Assembly: GCF_030709675.1 (NCBI RefSeq)
Contig: NZ_JAUZQD010000006.1
Coordinates: forward strand, 124,001-188,000
Direction: 5' to 3'
Source: Symbioplanes lichenis
GTDB taxonomy: Bacteria; Actinomycetota; Actinomycetes; Mycobacteriales; Micromonosporaceae
DNA length: 64,000 nt
Below, one piece after another: positions 60,852 through 64,000 of this stretch. Position numbers and translations under genes: made by a program. Below the pieces are notes generated by a model. The model was given only the letters and a program-made list of their open reading frames with translations. It was not told where the DNA came from and ran no database searches. Position 1 is the first letter of the stretch; each line of letters opens with the position of its first letter.

Positions 60852-61733
60852 GTGGACCGCAGCGAGCGCTTCGACCAGGGCGGCTACGCGAATTTCGACA
60901 CGGATCGGCACGTCACCCGGCGGCTGTCGAGCTGGGCGGACGCGGGCTGGCGGTCGCTGCTGGTGCAGCGGTTCGACCACCGGCCCGCCGCCGACGTGAT
61001 CGACCTCCCGGCGTCGACCGACACCCACCTCTGGGTGATCACACAAGGCGCCGGCGAGATGCGCGTACGGTCGGCCGACGGCTGGCAGCGGCACGCGATC
61101 GCGCCGGGCCTGCTGGGCCGGGCCACCCCGGGCGTGCCCACCGAGCTGCGCTACACCGCGTCCGCCGCTCTCAGCAGCGTCCACGTGCACCTGCCCGCCG
61201 ACGTCGTCGACCGGGCCCGCGCGCAGACGCGGCCGGCCCGGCAGTCCGGCCCCGACTCCTTGGAGGCCGTCCTCGCTCGCCGGCTGACCTCGCTGGCCGA
61301 CGCGGCCGAAAGACGCGCGGACCCGATGTACGGTGACACCGCCGCCGAACTCCTGGCGGTGCGGCTCGTCACCGGGGACGGCCGGCGACGGACGGACGAG
61401 CCGGCGGGCCGGGAGGACGCGCGGGTGCGGCGGGCGCTCGCCCTCATGCGCGAGCGCCTCGGCGACCCGCTGACGCTGGCCGATCTCGCGACGGCGGCCC
61501 GGCTGAGCCCCTATCACTTCCTGCGCGTCTTCAAGCGGGCCACGGGCGAGACGCCGGGGCGGCACCTCACCCGATTACGCGTACGGGAGGCAGCCCGCCT
61601 GCTCGACGCCGGCGGCTCGGTCACCGCGGTCGCCGCCCGGTGCGGGTTCTCCAGCCCGTCGCACCTGTCCACGGCGTTCCTGCGGGAGGTCGGCGTCCGC
61701 CCGTCGCAGTACCGTGTCTCCGGCCCGGAGTGA
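60852..61733 (+). CDS. AraC-family transcriptional regulator with a TTA codon
   Basis: The 293-residue regulator has an N-terminal cupin-like ligand domain (about 1-180) and a C-terminal pair of helix-turn-helix motifs (RERLGDPLTLADLATAARLSPYHFLRVFKRATGETPGRHLTRLRVREAARLL, then VTAVAARCGFSSPSHLSTAFLREVGVRPSQYR). TAGGCT (60840-60845) lies six bases before the GTG start. Leu242 is encoded by TTA (61575-61577), a codon almost absent in this DNA and known in streptomycetes to delay translation until bldA tRNA is made. It may control its neighbours (SRPBCC and DHFR-like genes). Confidence 0.9.
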   Translation: MDRSERFDQGGYANFDTDRHVTRRLSSWADAGWRSLLVQRFDHRPAADVIDLPASTDTHLWVITQGAGEMRVRSADGWQRHAIAPGLLGRATPGVPTELRYTASAALSSVHVHLPADVVDRARAQTRPARQSGPDSLEAVLARRLTSLADAAERRADPMYGDTAAELLAVRLVTGDGRRRTDEPAGREDARVRRALALMRERLGDPLTLADLATAARLSPYHFLRVFKRATGETPGRHLTRLRVREAARLLDAGGSVTAVAARCGFSSPSHLSTAFLREVGVRPSQYRVSGPE

Positions 61734-61760
61734 GGGCCGGGGCGCCTACACTCGCTGACC

Positions 61761-62318
61761 ATGGGACTGCTCACCTTCAGCCTCAACGTCACCCTCGACG
61801 GTTGCGTCGACCACCAGGAGGGGATCGCCGACGACGAGACGCACGCCCTCTTCACCCGGCTCATGGACGAGAGCGGCGCGATGCTGTGGGGCCGCGTCAC
61901 GTACGAGATGATGGAGAGCCACTGGCCGGCCGTCGCCCGCGGTGACGTGGAGGCGCCGCCGGCCTGGCGCGAGTGGGCGGTCAAGCTGGACGCCAAGCCC
62001 AAGTGGGTGGTGTCGTCGTCGCGCTCGGACTTTCCGTGGGCCAACAGCCACCACATCGCCGGTGATCTGCGCGCGGGCGTGCAGAAGCTCAAGGACGAGA
62101 CCCCGGCCGGGGTGCTCCTCGGCAGCGGCGCGCTGGCGACCGAGCTCGACCGACTGGACCTGATCGACGAGTACAGGCTGCTCGTCCAGCCCCGGATCGC
62201 CGGCCACGGCCCGACGCTCTTCCAAAGCGGGCTGCCCGCCACGCGCCGGCTCGAGCTGATCTCGGCGGACCCGCTCCGCAACGGCGCGGTCGCCATGCAC
62301 TACCGCCGCGCGCGCTGA
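61761..62318 (+). CDS. Dihydrofolate reductase-like (RibD C-terminal) family protein
   Basis: The 185-residue protein has the DHFR-like fold seen in YyaP/YwjB-type proteins: FSLNVTLDGCVDHQEGIADD, GAMLWGRVTYEMMESHWP, KWVVSSSRSDFPW and GVLLGSGALATELDRLDLIDEYRLLVQPRIAGHGPTLF. It probably binds NADPH; true dihydrofolate reductase activity is doubtful. TACACT lies eight bases before the ATG. It is convergent with the GrpB-VOC gene, 7 bases apart. Confidence 0.87.
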   Translation: MGLLTFSLNVTLDGCVDHQEGIADDETHALFTRLMDESGAMLWGRVTYEMMESHWPAVARGDVEAPPAWREWAVKLDAKPKWVVSSSRSDFPWANSHHIAGDLRAGVQKLKDETPAGVLLGSGALATELDRLDLIDEYRLLVQPRIAGHGPTLFQSGLPATRRLELISADPLRNGAVAMHYRRAR

Positions 62319-62325
62319 CCTCCGC

Positions 62326-63288
62326 TCACCCGCTGATCTTGGCGACGATCTCGACCAGGTTGCCGTCGGGGTCACGCACCAGAGCGTTCCTGTTGCCGTT
62401 CCCGGCGTCGTGCGGCTCCTTGAGCACCGGCACCCCGGCCGCCCGCAAGGCCGCGACCGCCGCGTCCACGTCGCCGGTCCACACGACGATCACCATGCCG
62501 GGGGCGCCGGGCGTGGCGTCGACCTCGTGCACCCGCCGGGCGGCCTCGACCGTGCCGAGGGCGAGCGTGAACCCGCCGAGCCGGAACTCGACATGCTCCG
62601 GCCGCCCGTCGGCCGGCGTCCGGAACGTCTCGGTGAACCCGAGCAGATCACGATAGAACCGCAGCCCGGCGTCGATGTCCCGGGTGTAGAGGTTGACGAG
62701 CGCGTCCGTGTACCCGGGCGGGCGGGCTCGCCCGGCCCGGGCGCGGGTCTTGATGGCCTGGATGACGTCGGTCTTGGCGTAGGCGTAGTCGTTCATGTCG
62801 TCCCAGCGCCGGCTCATCAGGGCTCGTTTCACGCTCTCGTAGAGCTCGCGGTCGCCGGCGTCGGCGCGGAGGTGGTCGCGCAGGAGGAGGTAGTCGTGCA
62901 CCGCGGCGACTCCCCGCTCGTAGATGTGCACGTGGACGTCGCGGGCCGGCGTGCGGACGAGGCGATGGCCCGGCTCGCGGACCCGCAGCTCGTAGCCGGC
63001 CACCAGCAGCCCGGGCAGGTAGTCCTCCTCCGCCGTGATGTCGGGCACCGCGACGACGATGTCGACGATCGGCTTGGCCGCCAGGCCGGGGACCGCCGTG
63101 GATCCGATGTGCTCGACGTCGACGTCGACGTCGACGTCGGCGCCGGCGAGCGCGTCGAGGATCCGGCGCCGGTGCTCCTGGAAGTTCGCCGCCCACCGGG
63201 GGTCGTAGCTGTGCAGGGACAGCTCGAGGGCCTCGGGGCCTCCGATGATCTCGGCCGTCGTGACGTCGGGCCGGCGCGGGCTGGTCAT
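62326..63288 (-). CDS. GrpB nucleotidyltransferase-like domain fused to a VOC/glyoxalase domain
   Basis: The 320-residue protein combines two families. Residues about 15-180 match GrpB/UPF0157 (LSLHSYDPRWAANFQEHRRRIL, VEHIGSTAVPGLAAKPIVDIVVAV, YLLLRDHLRADAGDRELYESVKRAL). Residues about 188-320 form one VOC module (YTDALVNLYTRDIDAGLRFYRDLLGF, VRDPDGNLVEIV). GrpB is a nucleotidyltransferase-fold protein and VOC domains bind metal and small molecules. A (Val-Asp) repeat lies before the GSTAVPG motif. It overlaps the upstream TetR gene by 4 bases (ATGA), so it is the probable target of that regulator. Confidence 0.88.
   Translation of the reverse strand: MTSPRRPDVTTAEIIGGPEALELSLHSYDPRWAANFQEHRRRILDALAGADVDVDVDVEHIGSTAVPGLAAKPIVDIVVAVPDITAEEDYLPGLLVAGYELRVREPGHRLVRTPARDVHVHIYERGVAAVHDYLLLRDHLRADAGDRELYESVKRALMSRRWDDMNDYAYAKTDVIQAIKTRARAGRARPPGYTDALVNLYTRDIDAGLRFYRDLLGFTETFRTPADGRPEHVEFRLGGFTLALGTVEAARRVHEVDATPGAPGMVIVVWTGDVDAAVAALRAAGVPVLKEPHDAGNGNRNALVRDPDGNLVEIVAKISG
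63115..63138. repeat. Four tandem GACGTC hexamers inside the GrpB-VOC gene
   Basis: Four perfect GACGTC copies (24 bases) encode alternating Val-Asp just before VEHIGSTAVPG. Changes in copy number would add or remove two residues without a frameshift. Confidence 0.85.
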
Positions 63289-63875
63289 GAGCGGGTCCTT
63301 TCCGGCGGGTGCCAGCCGTGCTCGAGGACGGTGAAGATCTCGTCGATGGCGGCGCCCAGGTCGGGGCGGCCCCGGGTGAGGGCCGGGATGTCGAGGACGA
63401 AGCGGGCCAGGGCGAGGCAGCTGAGGTCGCCGGGGGGTGCTCCCGCCTCGGCCGCGATCGCCGCGCCCAGGGCGGCGGTGTGGCGGGTCCACATGCGCTC
63501 GCCGTGGTCGCGGAGGGCGGGGGTGGCGTCGATCAGCGCGAAGAACTCGGCGGCCCGGGGGTGGCCCGAGGTGGCCGTCCAGCCCGCGCGGACGTGCTCG
63601 CGCAGGGCGTCGAGGATCCCCTGACCGGGCCGGCGGTCGCGGACGGCGGCGACCAGCTGCGCCTCCCGGTCCTCCTCGCGGTCGAAGACCAGGGCCTCCT
63701 TGCCGCTGAAGTGCTTGAACAGCGTGGTGGTCGACACGTCGGCCGCCTCGGCGACATCGCGGATGCCGACCTTCTCGTAGCCGTGGGCCAGGAAGAGCTC
63801 CAGCGCGGCATCGGCGATGGCCTGCCGGGTCGCTGCCTTCTTGCGTTCGCGCCGGCCGGGGGCAGGGGTGGTCAC
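63285..63875 (-). CDS. TetR-family transcriptional regulator
   Basis: The 196-residue repressor has the N-terminal HTH KAATRQAIADAALELFLAHGYEKVGIRDVAEAADVSTTTLFKHFSGKEALVF and a helical ligand-binding domain with the FALIDATPALRDH helix common in TetR_C proteins. It starts with GTG. It diverges from a flavoprotein gene and overlaps the GrpB-VOC gene; both are candidate targets. Confidence 0.92.
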   Translation of the reverse strand: MTTPAPGRRERKKAATRQAIADAALELFLAHGYEKVGIRDVAEAADVSTTTLFKHFSGKEALVFDREEDREAQLVAAVRDRRPGQGILDALREHVRAGWTATSGHPRAAEFFALIDATPALRDHGERMWTRHTAALGAAIAAEAGAPPGDLSCLALARFVLDIPALTRGRPDLGAAIDEIFTVLEHGWHPPERTRS

Positions 63876-63908
63876 GCCGTGACCTTACCCGATCCATCAG
63901 TTGAACCG

Positions 63909-63937
63909 TTGCACTTTTGCATTCGTTCCACTTTACT
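63909..63937 (+). promoter_or_regulatory. Promoter of the flavoprotein gene with possible TetR site
   Basis: TTGCAC (63909-63914) and TTTACT (63932-63937) are 17 bases apart. The imperfect palindrome TGCA-CTTT-TGCA (63910-63921) overlaps the -35, a good place for repression by the divergent TetR protein. Confidence 0.6.
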
Positions 63938-63943
63938 GGAGGC

Positions 63944-64000
63944 ATGACACGCATCGACATCATCGGCGCGGGGCCCGGCGGCCTGACGTGCGCTCGCATC
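63944..64000 (+). CDS. FAD-dependent oxidoreductase, start only
   Basis: Only the first 19 residues are inside the window. They read MTRIDIIGAGPGGLTCARI, a classic Rossmann FAD-binding motif (GxGxxG). GGAGG precedes the ATG at good spacing. It is probably a monooxygenase controlled by the divergent TetR regulator. The substrate cannot be judged. Confidence 0.8.
   Translation, partial: MTRIDIIGAGPGGLTCARI

Noticed and set aside
63115..63138. Reading the GACGTC repeat as a CRISPR or binding-site array
   Set aside because: The units are contiguous hexamers in frame inside a coding sequence with no spacers.

Overview
The window is high-GC actinobacterial DNA. Third codon positions are almost always G or C, GTG and TTG starts are common, many genes overlap by 4 bases (ATGA or GTGA), and several genes have a -10-like hexamer placed so that transcription would begin at the start codon. 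Secreted plant-polymer enzymes, several sugar ABC importers with LacI regulators, a type VII-secretion-linked toxin cassette and DUF574 methyltransferases fit a soil actinomycete. Micromonosporaceae (Actinoplanes-like) is my best guess, but it rests on gene content only.

Layout. 0-4.3 kb: end of a GH36 alpha-galactosidase and its sugar ABC importer. 4.6-6.2 kb: HxlR regulator divergent from an alpha/beta hydrolase. 6.2-11.7 kb: giant single-chain biotin-dependent acyl-CoA carboxylase behind a perfect palindrome. 11.7-13.9 kb (minus): YbaB-like, EspC-like, WXG100-like, EndoU toxin and putative immunity genes. 14.1-20 kb: IlvD/Edd dehydratase, DUF574 methyltransferase, thymidine-kinase-like protein, propeller-like lipoprotein, FAD monooxygenase. 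20.1-24.9 kb: HtrA-like protease with MoxR, DUF58, BatA and BatB. 26-30.8 kb: atypical small genes and a run of broken genes (SMP-30, AraC, epoxide hydrolase, STAND ATPase). 30.8-36.8 kb: beta-glucoside importer with GH1 glucosidase, LacI and its operators, and a stand-alone LigD phosphoesterase domain. 36.8-44.9 kb: HTH-less STAND ATPase, DUF2267, PdxY, a decayed gene, an unknown protein, a CHAT protein without its catalytic cysteine, and a secreted nuclease. 45-48 kb: CBM2-GH5 cellulase and two decayed flavoenzymes. 48-50.9 kb: NicO metal transporter pair, cysteine dioxygenase, amidohydrolase. 51-57 kb: LacI regulator, two HAL/PAL-family proteins that both lack the MIO serine, ornithine-cyclodeaminase homologue and LysE exporter. 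57-60.4 kb: complete OpuC-type osmolyte importer with terminator. 60.4-64 kb: SRPBCC, AraC, DHFR-like, GrpB-VOC fusion, TetR and the start of a flavoprotein.

Working together: the two sugar regions each couple a binding protein and two permeases to a glycosidase; neither encodes the ATPase, which is normally supplied by a shared MsiK-type protein elsewhere. The 52-57 kb block looks like a small amino-acid (or amino-acid-like) metabolism module. At least eight loci carry internal deletions and frameshifts that leave recognisable N- and C-terminal pieces, so this segment appears to be eroding by short deletions. I found no tRNA, rRNA, CRISPR array, transposase or integrase.
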